DNA of 64,000 bases from Kaistia adipata DSM 17808 (GCF_000423225.1 NZ_KE383992.1:2971-66970), one strand, 5' to 3'. Positions 7,825 to 17,580 are shown, numbered from the stretch's first letter. Translations and numbers: made by a program. Notes: generated from the sequence alone by a model not told the origin.

Positions 7825-8862
7825 ATGGCAAAGCGTTTTCCATGGAAAAGAAATTACCTTATAATTCCGCCGTTTGTGCAGAGCGCACTTAATGACATTG
7901 ACGGCGACTTCATCGCTGTCGCTGCGACAAAGAAAATCAAACGTGAAGATATTGAAGCGGGGCAGTATAGTCACGCTGGATTAAGCATAGACGGCTCCTT
8001 CATCATCGCCGTTGGTCCAACCCACCCCCCTGCCGATGCAGGAAAGTGGTCTGAGCGGAACGCTTATGGCTGGGACCGTAAGCGTGAGGATTGGCCGATG
8101 GTCCAGAAGACATGGACCTTCGAGTCACCCAACTTCGGGGACGGCGCGCGCAACGGCTGGACAATGCGTTCTTGGACAAAAGACGTTTACCAGCACCAAA
8201 TTTTTGAACCGCAGGGCATGACCATCGAAGCGAGTGTACTTGAAGATAGAGGCGGCGAGCAGGTGGTAGTCAAATTTGCTCTCGCGCCCATGCTTAGCCG
8301 AAGCGCAGCCGAGTTCGACTTAATGCTGCTTTGGGCGATCAACGTCCTGCAAGAGAATACGGGCGTCACGGGCGTGTTCGCGAGCGACGCGACGCGCGAA
8401 GAATACATTTCAACCGTCGCGCTGGACTGGCAAATTTTCCCGCCGGGCAACGCTGACGAAGTTGTTGCTCGCTTGTTGGGATCGGCCGATCCGACGAACG
8501 CCGCCGACTTTGAGAAGCATGTTCGCGAGCGGGTGCGACTGTTCGAGGGTTTCGAGCCGAGGGCCTACATACGCGGTCAGGGCGGCTTCGGCTCATATTT
8601 CGGAGCACAGTTTGCTGACGATTTAGTCGTGTTCGAGAACCTTAGATACGGCAACGCGGTCTATTTGCTGTATCAAGATTGGAATGAAGCATCGCAACGG
8701 TCGCGGCTCGATCTTCTCCGCGATCAGGACGCACACTTTGATCGCGTAGTGCATACTGATGGATGGCAAGATAGGCTTGTATCACTGTTGCACGATAAGC
8801 TCTTTGAACGCGGCCTACGGCGGCGGCGGAGTGGCTACCGGTCAAAACGTAGCGGCCGCTGA
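7825..8862 (+). CDS. Unknown protein, first gene of the TIR module
   Basis: The 345-residue protein has no motif I can assign. It opens with a basic MAKRFPWKRNYLIIPPFV, has a mixed alpha/beta middle with many aromatic residues (WTFESPNFGDGARNGW) and ends in a very basic RRRRSGYRSKRSGR, which could bind nucleic acid. No signal peptide or clear membrane helix. The ATG at 7825 follows GGGGGG at proper spacing. The gene lies 255 bases after the metalloprotease-like gene, so it probably has its own promoter, and 62 bases before the TIR gene, so the two likely form an operon. It may be the sensor or partner of the TIR protein. Confidence 0.6.
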   Translation: MAKRFPWKRNYLIIPPFVQSALNDIDGDFIAVAATKKIKREDIEAGQYSHAGLSIDGSFIIAVGPTHPPADAGKWSERNAYGWDRKREDWPMVQKTWTFESPNFGDGARNGWTMRSWTKDVYQHQIFEPQGMTIEASVLEDRGGEQVVVKFALAPMLSRSAAEFDLMLLWAINVLQENTGVTGVFASDATREEYISTVALDWQIFPPGNADEVVARLLGSADPTNAADFEKHVRERVRLFEGFEPRAYIRGQGGFGSYFGAQFADDLVVFENLRYGNAVYLLYQDWNEASQRSRLDLLRDQDAHFDRVVHTDGWQDRLVSLLHDKLFERGLRRRRSGYRSKRSGR

Positions 8863-8924
8863 CTTGCTGGAAAACAACTTCAACGTTCCGACAGAACAGT
8901 GGATGAGCAGGAGGGGGAGAGCAT

Positions 8925-9641
8925 ATGGCTAGATGTACTGCACCAGTAAGGGGACACCGCTCGGCGGCGGCGGCAGCCGACTGCCCCGCATGCGGAGGGC
9001 GTTATGGTCGCTCGGGGGGGTATGGCAGCTACGGCAGTTACAGTGATTATAGTAGCTATCGGCCATCTCCCACCCCTTCTTCGTCGGTTAACCGGGGCGG
9101 TGGCAGTTCGGGGCAGCGCAGCTCAAAGCCGCGCTGGTCCCCATCGAGTTCCGGGGTGTGGTACACGACTGAAGAAGTGAGGACACTTACTCCTGTCCGT
9201 GAATCTGTCGAAAGCCTCGCAGTTTCGCAGCCTGATCTCCGAGACGTTTTCCTGTGCCACGCGTGGGATGACCGACAGGGGGCCGCGAAAGACCTTCATG
9301 ACCTTCTCGAAGCGCGCGGTGTTCGCGTGTGGTTTAGCGAAAAGGACCTCGGCCTTGGGGTGCCAATGATGCGGGCGATTGACAAGGGCTTGGTGAACTC
9401 TCGCGTAGGTATCGTGCTGGTTACGCCGGCCATGTTGCGTCGCCTACCGGCAGAAGGTGTCGCGGACAAAGAGCTTTCAGCGCTTCTTCGACGTGAGCGG
9501 CTCGTGCCAGTTGTACACGGAACGACGTACGAGGAACTTGAGAAGGTCAGCCTTCTACTAGCGTCTCGGGCTGGGTTGAACACTGCCGAAGAATCTATGG
9601 CGGCAGTTGCGGCTAAGATTGCCGAGTTGGTCGCGGCTTAG
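8925..9641 (+). CDS. TIR-domain protein with N-terminal Cys/His knuckle and low-complexity linker
   Basis: The 238-residue protein has three parts. Residues 1-24 hold C4, H11, C20 and C23, spaced like a small zinc knuckle. Residues 25-85 are almost all Gly, Ser, Tyr, Pro and Arg, a disordered tether. From about residue 105 is a TIR domain: DVFLCHAWDDR, then VWFSEKDLGLG with the Glu expected for an NADase catalytic residue, then RVGIVLVTPAML. Bacterial TIR domains in defence systems degrade NAD or make cyclic nucleotide signals. A strong AGGAGGGGGA lies just upstream of ATG 8925. The role in defence is inferred from the domain and neighbours. Confidence 0.85.
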   Translation: MARCTAPVRGHRSAAAAADCPACGGRYGRSGGYGSYGSYSDYSSYRPSPTPSSSVNRGGGSSGQRSSKPRWSPSSSGVWYTTEEVRTLTPVRESVESLAVSQPDLRDVFLCHAWDDRQGAAKDLHDLLEARGVRVWFSEKDLGLGVPMMRAIDKGLVNSRVGIVLVTPAMLRRLPAEGVADKELSALLRRERLVPVVHGTTYEELEKVSLLLASRAGLNTAEESMAAVAAKIAELVAA

Positions 9642-10053
9642 GAAAATCGGGTGATAAGCGGGTTGAGCGTCCGAACTCGGGACTAGGTGCCACCAGATCG
9701 CGATTGTGCCTGAAAGGCGGGTTTCATGGAATGTCCGCTGGAACCCGCTACTCCGCTTCGCACCCCATTTTAGCCATTCGTTCTTGCTTCAATTTAGAGG
9801 GCTATAGCGTAGGTGTAGTTCTCCGTTTCGTCGGCTTCGGCCCGCCATTCATCCAAGCCGATAGCTTTGAAACTGCCTGGCAACGGGTCGCTGGACAGGC
9901 ATCTGTCCGGACCTTCACCGCCGCCGATGCAGCCTGCTCGCCGCCGCGCTCGTCAGCGTGCGCGGACGACGCGATTCAAGCCGAGCGCTTCCGCTGTCGC
10001 GTCGGCCGGATGGCCCATGCCCATCCGCTGTCGCAAATCGAATCCCCGGATTC
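9642..10053. other. Non-coding interval at the likely edge of the accessory region
   Basis: About 410 bases with no credible gene. Base composition shifts here from the more AT-rich accessory block to the GC-rich backbone. I see no tRNA gene, integrase or obvious direct repeat, so an attachment site cannot be named. Confidence 0.4.
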
Positions 10054-12099
10054 TCAATCCTCGCCCAGGTCGGCGAATTCGTTGCGGAGAGGCGTCGTCC
10101 GGCCCGAAACAGGATCGTCCCGGCCTGCCGCCTCGACGAGAGGCAGGGAGAGACGGAATGTCGACCCGTCGGCACGGCTGGCGACGAGGGTGAGGTCGCC
10201 GCCATGCTGCCGGGCGATCTCGCGCGAAATGTAGAGACCCAGGCCCGATCCGTTCGTCCGCTGGCCCGCGGCGCGATAGTATTTCGCGAAGACCATCTCC
10301 CGGTCCTCTGGCCGCACGCCGGTGCCGCGGTCCTCCACGTCCACGAACGCGACCTCCGGATCGACGCTCAGGCGAACCGTGACCGGGCTTCCGGCCGGCG
10401 AGTATTTCAGCGCGTTCTGGATCAGGTTCTGCAGCGTGATCTCCAGCAGGTAGCGGTCGCCACGGACCAGGACTTCGCGGCCGTGCAGGACGCGCACGCG
10501 CTCGGCGGAATCATCATCGAGCCCGGCCCTGGCGACCTCGAGGATATCGTTCAGGTCCAGCGTCTCGATCATCGCGTGCGGGGCCTCGCCGGCATCGAGC
10601 CGGTCGCCGGCGAGCACATTCTCGATCAGGATCGACATCCGCTTGACCGTCTGGCGGATCTTGGTCGCGCGCAACCTGATGTTGTCGGCGCCCTCGGCCC
10701 CGAAATGCGAGAGATTGTCGGCCGCCGCCGCGATCACCGCCAGCGGTCCGCGAAACTCGTGCGATACCACCGCCACGAAGTCGCGCTGCTGGGCCAGGGC
10801 GTCGTTGACGGAATCGAGCGACTGCCTGAGCTTCGCCTCAAGCCCATGGCGCCGATCCATCTCCGCCTTGAGCGAGGCGTTGCTTTCGGCAAGCTCCGAC
10901 GTCCGCTCGCGGACCTTGATCGTGAGGTCGCGCTCGGCCGCCTTCGAGATCGCGATCACGCGATCCTGTTCCGCGCGCAGACGACGCTCGGCAAGCTGGG
11001 TCGCGATGCGGCCGCCGAGCAGGATCAGGGCGAGGCCGAGCCCCGCCGCCAACCCCGCCGTCACCAGATGCTGCGTGCGCATCGGGGCCAACTCATCCAG
11101 CGCAGCCAGCGTGAGCAGTCGGTAAGGCGTATTCATTAGCGCCTGACGCCTCAGGAGATAGGGCCTGCCTTCGATGAGCCATTGGTCGGTTTGCCCGGCC
11201 TCGGCCAACGCCCGCACGGCCATGGGCTCACCGAGTTCTTCCTCGCCGTCAGGCGGCGCGATCGTGCCTGGCGGCAGAAGCGCCGCGACGTTGCGCAGCA
11301 TGAAGGGCTCGGACGAGGTGGTGATCACGCGCCCCTGGCGGTTCACGATCAACGCCACGTGGCGCCCTGTCAGGTAGTGCGCCACGTCCGGCGCATCGAA
11401 CTTCACCGTGACTGAGCCCAGCGGAACACCACTGTCGTCATCGATGCGGCTGGCTACGAAATAGGATGGAGTTTTGTTCAGGCGTGCGATGCCAAAGGAG
11501 GAGCCCGTGCCGTTGCGCAGCGCCTCGAGGAGATAGGGCCGGCCCGAATAGATCATGCCGACGATGCTGTCCGGCTCGGCCCAGTTGCTGGCAGTCACCG
11601 TATCGTCCGACATGTTGTTCATGTAGATGCGGGCATAGTCCAGATCGCTTGCCAGCCCGTTCATGAAGTCGCCGACCGCCCGCACCAGCGGGTCGCGCGT
11701 GAATTGGGCGGCGCGCTGCTGCCGCGTCAGGTCGATGGCGCCGGGCGGATCGGTGCGGTAGCGGGCCGCGAGCTGAACCACCTGGGCCTGGTTCGCCACC
11801 ATGTTGGCGACGCTGACCATTTCGGTGAACAACCGGTCCATGACGCGGGCGGTGGTGGTGGCCTCGTATTCGGCGCTCGCTGCCAGGCTGTCGAGCTGCT
11901 CTGTCAGGATGCGCTGCGACATCCACCAGCCCGTGCCGGCGACCAGCGCCAGCCAGGCGACGGCAACGATCAGCGTCACCCGGCGCACGATCCGCATCTG
12001 CCGCTTGCGCTGGCCATTGCGCGGCAGCCCATGGTTCTCTCCCTCCCCGCCGAGAGAGCGAACGCCCGAAACGGCCTCCTCCATCGCCGTGCCCGTCAT
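10054..12099 (-). CDS. Membrane sensor histidine kinase with periplasmic dCACHE-type domain
   Basis: The protein has 681 residues from the ATG at 12099, chosen because GGAGG lies seven bases upstream; earlier ATGs at 12132 and 12105 are less well placed. A membrane helix near residues 38-55, a periplasmic domain of about 260 residues with RNGTGSSFGIARL and NRQGRVITTS (double-CACHE, small-ligand binding), a second helix, a coiled coil, then H-box VVSHEFRGPLAVI, N-box NLIQNALKYSP, G1 DRGTGVRPEDR and G2 GSGLGLYISREIA. It is divergent from the response regulator at 12410, its likely partner. The ligand is unknown; DctB-like organic acid sensing is possible. Confidence 0.88.
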   Translation of the reverse strand: MTGTAMEEAVSGVRSLGGEGENHGLPRNGQRKRQMRIVRRVTLIVAVAWLALVAGTGWWMSQRILTEQLDSLAASAEYEATTTARVMDRLFTEMVSVANMVANQAQVVQLAARYRTDPPGAIDLTRQQRAAQFTRDPLVRAVGDFMNGLASDLDYARIYMNNMSDDTVTASNWAEPDSIVGMIYSGRPYLLEALRNGTGSSFGIARLNKTPSYFVASRIDDDSGVPLGSVTVKFDAPDVAHYLTGRHVALIVNRQGRVITTSSEPFMLRNVAALLPPGTIAPPDGEEELGEPMAVRALAEAGQTDQWLIEGRPYLLRRQALMNTPYRLLTLAALDELAPMRTQHLVTAGLAAGLGLALILLGGRIATQLAERRLRAEQDRVIAISKAAERDLTIKVRERTSELAESNASLKAEMDRRHGLEAKLRQSLDSVNDALAQQRDFVAVVSHEFRGPLAVIAAAADNLSHFGAEGADNIRLRATKIRQTVKRMSILIENVLAGDRLDAGEAPHAMIETLDLNDILEVARAGLDDDSAERVRVLHGREVLVRGDRYLLEITLQNLIQNALKYSPAGSPVTVRLSVDPEVAFVDVEDRGTGVRPEDREMVFAKYYRAAGQRTNGSGLGLYISREIARQHGGDLTLVASRADGSTFRLSLPLVEAAGRDDPVSGRTTPLRNEFADLGED

Positions 12100-12409
12100 C
12101 GACATGCCTCCATCCGGTCCGCATCCATCCATTGGCCTTGCTTGCCTCTCGGGCGGCCAATGCGTTCGGGATGGAGCTCAAGCGGCATGTCGGATTGTCC
12201 GGAAGCGATATTGTTGGTGATGAGCGTGCCGGCGGAATCATCGGCAACGGCGTGGCAGTCGCCGCCGGAAGGCGGCCCCCCGCGCGAGCCCGCCGGCCAC
12301 GCCGGGCGGACCCAGGCGACTTGCGGCGGCAGGCATCCGGGCGGGATGGACAACGCAACCAATAGATGAAATCGAAGACTGTCGAAGTGCTGCATCGGGA
12401 GCTTGGGGG
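12100..12409. promoter_or_regulatory. Divergent promoter region of the two-component pair
   Basis: The 310 bases between the kinase and regulator starts are GC-rich, with no credible gene. Both promoters should lie here, but I could not pick convincing -35/-10 boxes. Confidence 0.35.
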
Positions 12410-13123
12410 ATGACCGGGGAAGTGGGTAGGGAGAGCGACGCCGCGATCGGTCCCCTCGTCTATATCGTGGATGATGACGAGGATTTTCGCGAGGAGATGG
12501 TGTTTGGCCTATCCAGGCTCGGCGTGAACGTCCGCGGGTTCCACGATGCCGCCGCCCTCTACCGGGCCTACGCCGCCACGCCATCCGACATCGTCATCCT
12601 CGACATTGGCCTGGAGGGCGAAGACGGCCTGTCGATCGCGAGCCATCTGCGGAGCTCGCAATCGGTCGGCATCATCATGGCAACGGCGCGGGGCTCGATC
12701 GATGACCGGGTCGGCGGCCTCAGCACGGGCGCGGACGCCTATCTCGTCAAGCCGATCGATGTCCGGGAGCTCGCCGCCACGGTGGTGGCGCTCAACGACC
12801 GCCTCGACAGGAGCCGCGCTTCCGCGCCGCCGCCGGTCCCGCAATGGGCCTTGGTGGAGGGGGGATGGGTGCTGACCGACGGCCTGGGCCATCGTCTCCG
12901 CCTCACCACGTCGGAGCAGCGCTTCCTCGATCGCCTGTTCCTCGAGCGCGGCCAGACGGTCGAACGCCGCGCGCTCGTCGAGGCGCTCGGCGCGGACGTC
13001 TATGACTTCAACTACGCCCATCTGGACACCATAGCGAGCCGCCTGCGTCGTAGAGCCCAGAAGTGCGACATGCTGCTCCCTCTGCATGCGATCCGTGGTC
13101 AAGGCTTCGCCTTCACCGAATAG
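12410..13123 (+). CDS. OmpR-like response regulator
   Basis: The 237-residue protein has a receiver domain with the acidic pair in IVDDDED, phospho-acceptor Asp in DIVILDIGLEG, the conserved Thr in MATARGS and Lys in YLVKPID. A proline-rich linker leads to a C-terminal winged-helix region (LTTSEQRFLDRLFLERGQTV, then LDTIASRLRRRAQ and IRGQGFAF), as in OmpR/PhoB transcription factors, though divergent at the start. It faces away from the kinase gene and lies upstream of the autotransporter, which may be among its targets; no operator was identified. Confidence 0.85.
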   Translation: MTGEVGRESDAAIGPLVYIVDDDEDFREEMVFGLSRLGVNVRGFHDAAALYRAYAATPSDIVILDIGLEGEDGLSIASHLRSSQSVGIIMATARGSIDDRVGGLSTGADAYLVKPIDVRELAATVVALNDRLDRSRASAPPPVPQWALVEGGWVLTDGLGHRLRLTTSEQRFLDRLFLERGQTVERRALVEALGADVYDFNYAHLDTIASRLRRRAQKCDMLLPLHAIRGQGFAFTE

Positions 13124-13859
13124 AGTGACCCGCTTAATCCAGATTCCGCAAGGTATTTTCGCAGGATTCCGACCAGTAAAACTTTCGCCTAAAGCTCTTC
13201 CAAGTGTCAGGAAGTGACAGGATCTGAAAGTTACTGAAATTGAGACTGGTCGTTCCGGCAATTATTTGAAGGGAGGGGAAGAGCTCGCGTTCGGCGCGCT
13301 CCATTGAGAAATGCAGGCGGGCGCATCGCAAGATCGGCAACGATCCCGGCACCGCATGCAGGCGGGGATGACATGGATCGGGTTCTGCTCGAAAGACCAG
13401 CCGAACCGGGGCGCGTGCGGCCATCCATATCCGTTGAGCCTATCCGGGAAGCGGCGGGGGACTTGCCCGATGATCGCCGCGCCCTGGCCACCCGAAATCC
13501 CGCCAGCTCCTTTCGTCGGTTCGCTCCGACCGCCCTCCTTGCGCGGTCCCGGTCCTCGCCGGAACGCTCCCGCGCATCGCGGCTCCCGATCCCCGTAACG
13601 AAGCTTCCGCGAACCCGGGCGATCCAAGCCGGATCGCCGATCCCGCCCGCGCGCCTCTGCGCCGCCCCGGGCGGCTCGTCGCGCGCGACCAGTCCGCCTG
13701 CGACCGGACGGCCGCCTTCCGCCGCCTGCCGCGCCCTGGCGCGCCGCGTCATCCGCTCCGGACGTCGCCCAGCCCCATGAGCCCTCGGATCGCCCGCCCC
13801 CCCGGCCCCGATTGCCTCCCATGACCTCGAACAGCCACCAGCACCATCAGGAACGAACC
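13124..13859. other. Long intergenic region upstream of the autotransporter
   Basis: About 735 bases without a convincing gene. The left third (13140-13270) is relatively AT-rich with ordinary promoter-like composition. The right part is very GC-rich and open in several frames on both strands, but none has family resemblance. It could hold a long 5' leader or a decayed gene. Confidence 0.4.
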
Positions 13860-16800
13860 ATGCGCAAAGTAAATCTCATGAAATCCGCTGGCGAAGAGAG
13901 CAATGCGTGCTCGAAGCAGGAGTCCGGCTGGCGCTCGTTCCTTGTGAGAGGGGGCCGTGCGACCAAGTACAAGGGCGTCGTCGGTGGCGTCGCGCCGCAG
14001 CTCGCCTCGGCCGGACTGGTCGCGCTGGGTGTCGTCGCGTTTTCGGGTTCCGCCGCCTATGCCGGCTCTTGCAGCACGTCCGACAACATCAACTTTGAAT
14101 GCTCGGGCGCCGCGGGCGCGCCCGGCGCCGACGCGCCAATTGTGATCAACAATTCCGGGACGACAACGGTGACGACCGCTCCGGGATTCGGGATCGACGC
14201 CAACGACACGGCCATCCGTATCGACAGCAGCGGCGTTGGTGATGTGACCTTCTCGGATACGAATGCGTCTTCGATCACGGGAGCCAATGCTGGCATTCAT
14301 CTGAACGCCACGAACACCGGCACGGTTACCGTAGAGTCGAACGGAACCATCACAGGCAACACCGGCGCGGGCATCTATTACCAAGGCACCGGCAATCAGA
14401 TGGGGCTGACCATTGACGTCAACGACGTAAATGGTGGCGGGTACGGCATAAATATCATCGACTATGACGGTTCTGACGCGGTCAACATAACCGCGAATGA
14501 TGTTACCGGCTCGGGCAACGACGGGGTCTTTGTCTCCACCGCGGGCGCGAACACCGACCTGACGATCGACGTCAATGACGTCGAAGGGGCGTGGCGGGGC
14601 ATCAACGCCATCCACAATGGTTCCGGCACCCTTTCCATCACCGCGAACGATGTCACGTCGGGCGCGGGCTACTCGGGTATCGTTGCCGATATGGGGGCGA
14701 ACACCGACGGCCTGACCATCGATGTCCATGATATCAACGCCGGGCTCTACGGCGTCCTGGCGACTGGCAATCAGGGCACGGGCGATGTTTCGATCACGGC
14801 CAACAACATCGACTCGGTCAACAACGGCATCTATGTCGACAATGGTCCGCAGACGCACGACTTCACCGTCGACGTCAACAAGATCACATCCGCCAATGCC
14901 AACGGCATCTTCGGCTACTCCAGCGGTACCGGGGACACCAACATCACGGTGCGCGACTCCATCACGGCCGGCACCAACGGCATCTGGATCGATGTGGATC
15001 CGAGCTCTGCCGCCGGCGCCACGACCATCGATGTCGGCGACATCTACGCCGGCAACGAAGGCATCAATCTCGAGGCGAATGCGAACACGACCGACCTCAC
15101 GATCAAGGTGAACGATGTCACGTCGGGCGCCAGTGGCATTCGGTTCAACACCTGGGGTTCCGGCGACGTCAAGGTCACCGCCAACGATATCGACGCAGGC
15201 TTCATCGGCGTCTGGCTCGACACGGATTGGACCACCAAGGACCTGACCATCGACGTGAACAACATCACGGCCGCTGACGACGGCATCAATGCCGTCCACA
15301 GCGGCGACGGCTCGGTCAACATCACGGTGCGCGATTCCATCGTCTCCGGCGACGACGCCATCGAGCTCTATCTCGACAATGGGGCCGTCAAGGACGTCAA
15401 CCTCGACATCAACAACGCCAAGGGCGCCGACTACGGCATCTATGTCGTCGACCATTCCGACGCCGTCGACCCGACCGATCCCGACGCCAACAACGACCTC
15501 ACCATCACCACCCGGGGCAATATCGAAGCCGGCAGCGGCTGGGGCATCTACACGGCAACGGATGCCGGCGTGATGACCCGGATCCACGTCAAGGACGGTT
15601 CGACCGTCCGGGCGAACAGCAACCTGGCGATCTTCAACGACGATGGCGACAGCGTGGTGACCATCGAGGACGCCTCCGAGGCCTCGAACAGCATCGTCGG
15701 TCGGATCGAGCTCGGCGCGGGCGTCGACGTCCTGAACCTGCATGGCGGCTTCTCCGGCATCACCTCGCTGTATGGCGGCAAGACTGTCGGCGACACATTG
15801 AACGTGTATGACGCCAACAGCAGCTATGATGCCGACGCGCTCGGCCCGTGGGACACGATCAACCTCGTCAACACCACGCTGAAGCTGTCGACCGGCACGG
15901 ATACGGACGTCGGCGCGGCGACGGACATGTCGAACGGCATCTTCCTGCACAATTCCGTGCTCGATGTCAGTGAAAACACCGACTACGACTCGTGGGGCAA
16001 CCTGTCGATCGACGCGACGAGCGCGTTCTATTCCCGCGGCGACGCGGTGGGGAACGGCGTCCTGATCGTCGGCGGCCTCCACAATGACGGCCTCGTCTCG
16101 CTCGCCACGCCCGCAGGCGTCGGCGTTGCCGGCGATACGCTGACCATCCAGGGCCAGTACTCGGGCGATGGCGGCGCCCTGCTGATCGACACGGTGCTCG
16201 GCGACGACACCTCCGTGACAGACCAGCTCCGTTTCCAGGGTGGCACGGCCGAAGGCACCACCCGCGTCGCGGTGAACAATACCGGCGGACTGGGCGCACC
16301 GACGGTCGAGGGCATCAAGATCATCGACGTCAGCGGTGCTTCCGACGGCACGTTCTCGCTGATCGGCGACTACAAGATCGCCGGCCAGCAGGCCGTGCTG
16401 GGCGGCGCCTATGGCTATACGCTGTGGAAGGACGGCCTCTCGACCCCGAATGACGGCGACTGGTATCTGCGTTCGCAGGTCGCTCCGTCTGGTTCGGGAA
16501 ATGGCGGCCTTCTCTACCAGCCTGGCGCGCCGGTCTTCGAGGCCTATGCGGGTGTCCTGCTCGGCCTGAACGGCCTGTCCACCCTGCAGCAGCGCGTCGG
16601 CAACCGGTCTTGGAGCGGAACGCCCGCCAGCGATTCCAAGCTGGCCGGCGAGCCCCTGTCGGGGATCGAGGGCCGCGGCATCTGGGGTCGCATCGAGGCG
16701 GCGCACACCGCGATCGATCCCAATGCCTCGACCACGGGTTCCGACTATGACTTCGACACGCTGAAGTTCCAGGCCGGCGTGGACTTCCCGGTCCTCGAGA

Positions 16801-17519
16801 ACGAATCCGGCAAGCTGGTCGGCGCCGTGACGGCGCATTACGGCCACGCGTCAGCCGACATCTCGTCCTCGTTCGGCAATGGCTCGATCAGCACGGATGG
16901 CGCCGGCTTCGGCGGCACGCTGACCTGGTATGGCAATAGCGGCTTCTATGTCGACGGCCAGGCGCAGGTGAGCTGGTACGACAGCGATCTCGGCTCGGAC
17001 GTGCTCGGCAACCTCGCTTCCGGCAATGACGCCACGGGCTATGCCCTGTCGCTGGAAACCGGCAAGCGGATCAGCCTCGACAACGGCCTGTCGCTCACCC
17101 CGCAGGCCCAGCTGGTCTATTCCTCCGTCGACTTCGACTCGTTCACGCAGACCTATGATGACCGGGACATTGCCTCGATCTCGCTGCTGAACAATGACAG
17201 CCTGCGTGGTCGTCTCGGCCTGTCGCTCGACCAGAACAAATCCTGGCGCGCCGACGACGGCCTGGTGTCTCGCAGCCATGTCTACGGGATTGCCAACCTC
17301 TACTACGAGTTCCTAGACGGCACCTCCGTCGATGTGTCCGGTGCCACCCTCTCCAGCCGGCCCGACCGTCTGTGGGGCGGCGTCGGCCTCGGCGGATCCT
17401 ATGACTGGAACGACGACAAGTATTCGATCTACGGCGAGGGTCTGATCAACACCAGCCTCGAGAACGTCGCCGACAGCTATGACCTCAGGGGGACCGCCGG
17501 CTTCCGCGTGAAGTGGTAG
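13860..17519 (+). CDS. Autotransporter (type Va) with repetitive beta-helix passenger
   Basis: The 1219-residue protein begins with an unusually long signal region of 68 residues (hydrophobic LASAGLVALGVVAFSG, cleavage after AYA). The passenger, about residues 70-900, contains from 175 to 560 a series of imperfect repeats of about 45 residues alternating L-T-I-D-V-N-D-V and I-T-A-N-D-V strands with G-I/G-Y turns, typical of a right-handed beta-helix. A C-terminal barrel of about 285 residues starts near RGIWGRIEAAH and ends FRVKW, with the aromatic last residue needed for outer-membrane insertion. ATG 13860 has AGGAACG upstream; the frame is open to 13812. Probably a surface adhesin. Two Cys lie close together at the mature N-terminus. 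Confidence 0.9.
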   Translation: MRKVNLMKSAGEESNACSKQESGWRSFLVRGGRATKYKGVVGGVAPQLASAGLVALGVVAFSGSAAYAGSCSTSDNINFECSGAAGAPGADAPIVINNSGTTTVTTAPGFGIDANDTAIRIDSSGVGDVTFSDTNASSITGANAGIHLNATNTGTVTVESNGTITGNTGAGIYYQGTGNQMGLTIDVNDVNGGGYGINIIDYDGSDAVNITANDVTGSGNDGVFVSTAGANTDLTIDVNDVEGAWRGINAIHNGSGTLSITANDVTSGAGYSGIVADMGANTDGLTIDVHDINAGLYGVLATGNQGTGDVSITANNIDSVNNGIYVDNGPQTHDFTVDVNKITSANANGIFGYSSGTGDTNITVRDSITAGTNGIWIDVDPSSAAGATTIDVGDIYAGNEGINLEANANTTDLTIKVNDVTSGASGIRFNTWGSGDVKVTANDIDAGFIGVWLDTDWTTKDLTIDVNNITAADDGINAVHSGDGSVNITVRDSIVSGDDAIELYLDNGAVKDVNLDINNAKGADYGIYVVDHSDAVDPTDPDANNDLTITTRGNIEAGSGWGIYTATDAGVMTRIHVKDGSTVRANSNLAIFNDDGDSVVTIEDASEASNSIVGRIELGAGVDVLNLHGGFSGITSLYGGKTVGDTLNVYDANSSYDADALGPWDTINLVNTTLKLSTGTDTDVGAATDMSNGIFLHNSVLDVSENTDYDSWGNLSIDATSAFYSRGDAVGNGVLIVGGLHNDGLVSLATPAGVGVAGDTLTIQGQYSGDGGALLIDTVLGDDTSVTDQLRFQGGTAEGTTRVAVNNTGGLGAPTVEGIKIIDVSGASDGTFSLIGDYKIAGQQAVLGGAYGYTLWKDGLSTPNDGDWYLRSQVAPSGSGNGGLLYQPGAPVFEAYAGVLLGLNGLSTLQQRVGNRSWSGTPASDSKLAGEPLSGIEGRGIWGRIEAAHTAIDPNASTTGSDYDFDTLKFQAGVDFPVLENESGKLVGAVTAHYGHASADISSSFGNGSISTDGAGFGGTLTWYGNSGFYVDGQAQVSWYDSDLGSDVLGNLASGNDATGYALSLETGKRISLDNGLSLTPQAQLVYSSVDFDSFTQTYDDRDIASISLLNNDSLRGRLGLSLDQNKSWRADDGLVSRSHVYGIANLYYEFLDGTSVDVSGATLSSRPDRLWGGVGLGGSYDWNDDKYSIYGEGLINTSLENVADSYDLRGTAGFRVKW

Positions 17520-17545
17520 CCGCCTCCTGAAGCGGGAGCAATTGC

Positions 17546-17580
17546 GGGGAGGCGCGGGCCGGCAAGGCCCGCGCCTCCCC
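17546..17580. terminator. Strong hairpin after the autotransporter
   Basis: A perfect 15-pair GC stem (17546-17560 with 17566-17580) around a five-base loop, 26 bases past the stop codon. No T-run follows, so it is a terminator-like or mRNA-stabilising structure. Confidence 0.6.

Noticed and set aside
8925-9641. Thoeris system
   Set aside because: No ThsA-like SIR2/SLOG or macro-domain protein is next to the TIR gene; the partner is unassigned, so the name is not justified.
9642-10053. tRNA gene or attachment site at the right edge of the accessory block
   Set aside because: I found no cloverleaf-like sequence with a TTCGAATC-type arm and no matching direct repeat inside the window.
13749-16847. 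1032-residue open frame antisense to the autotransporter
   Set aside because: It has biased composition (Val, Asp, Arg, Gly repeats mirroring the repeat unit), no start site or family motif, and the other strand encodes a complete autotransporter.
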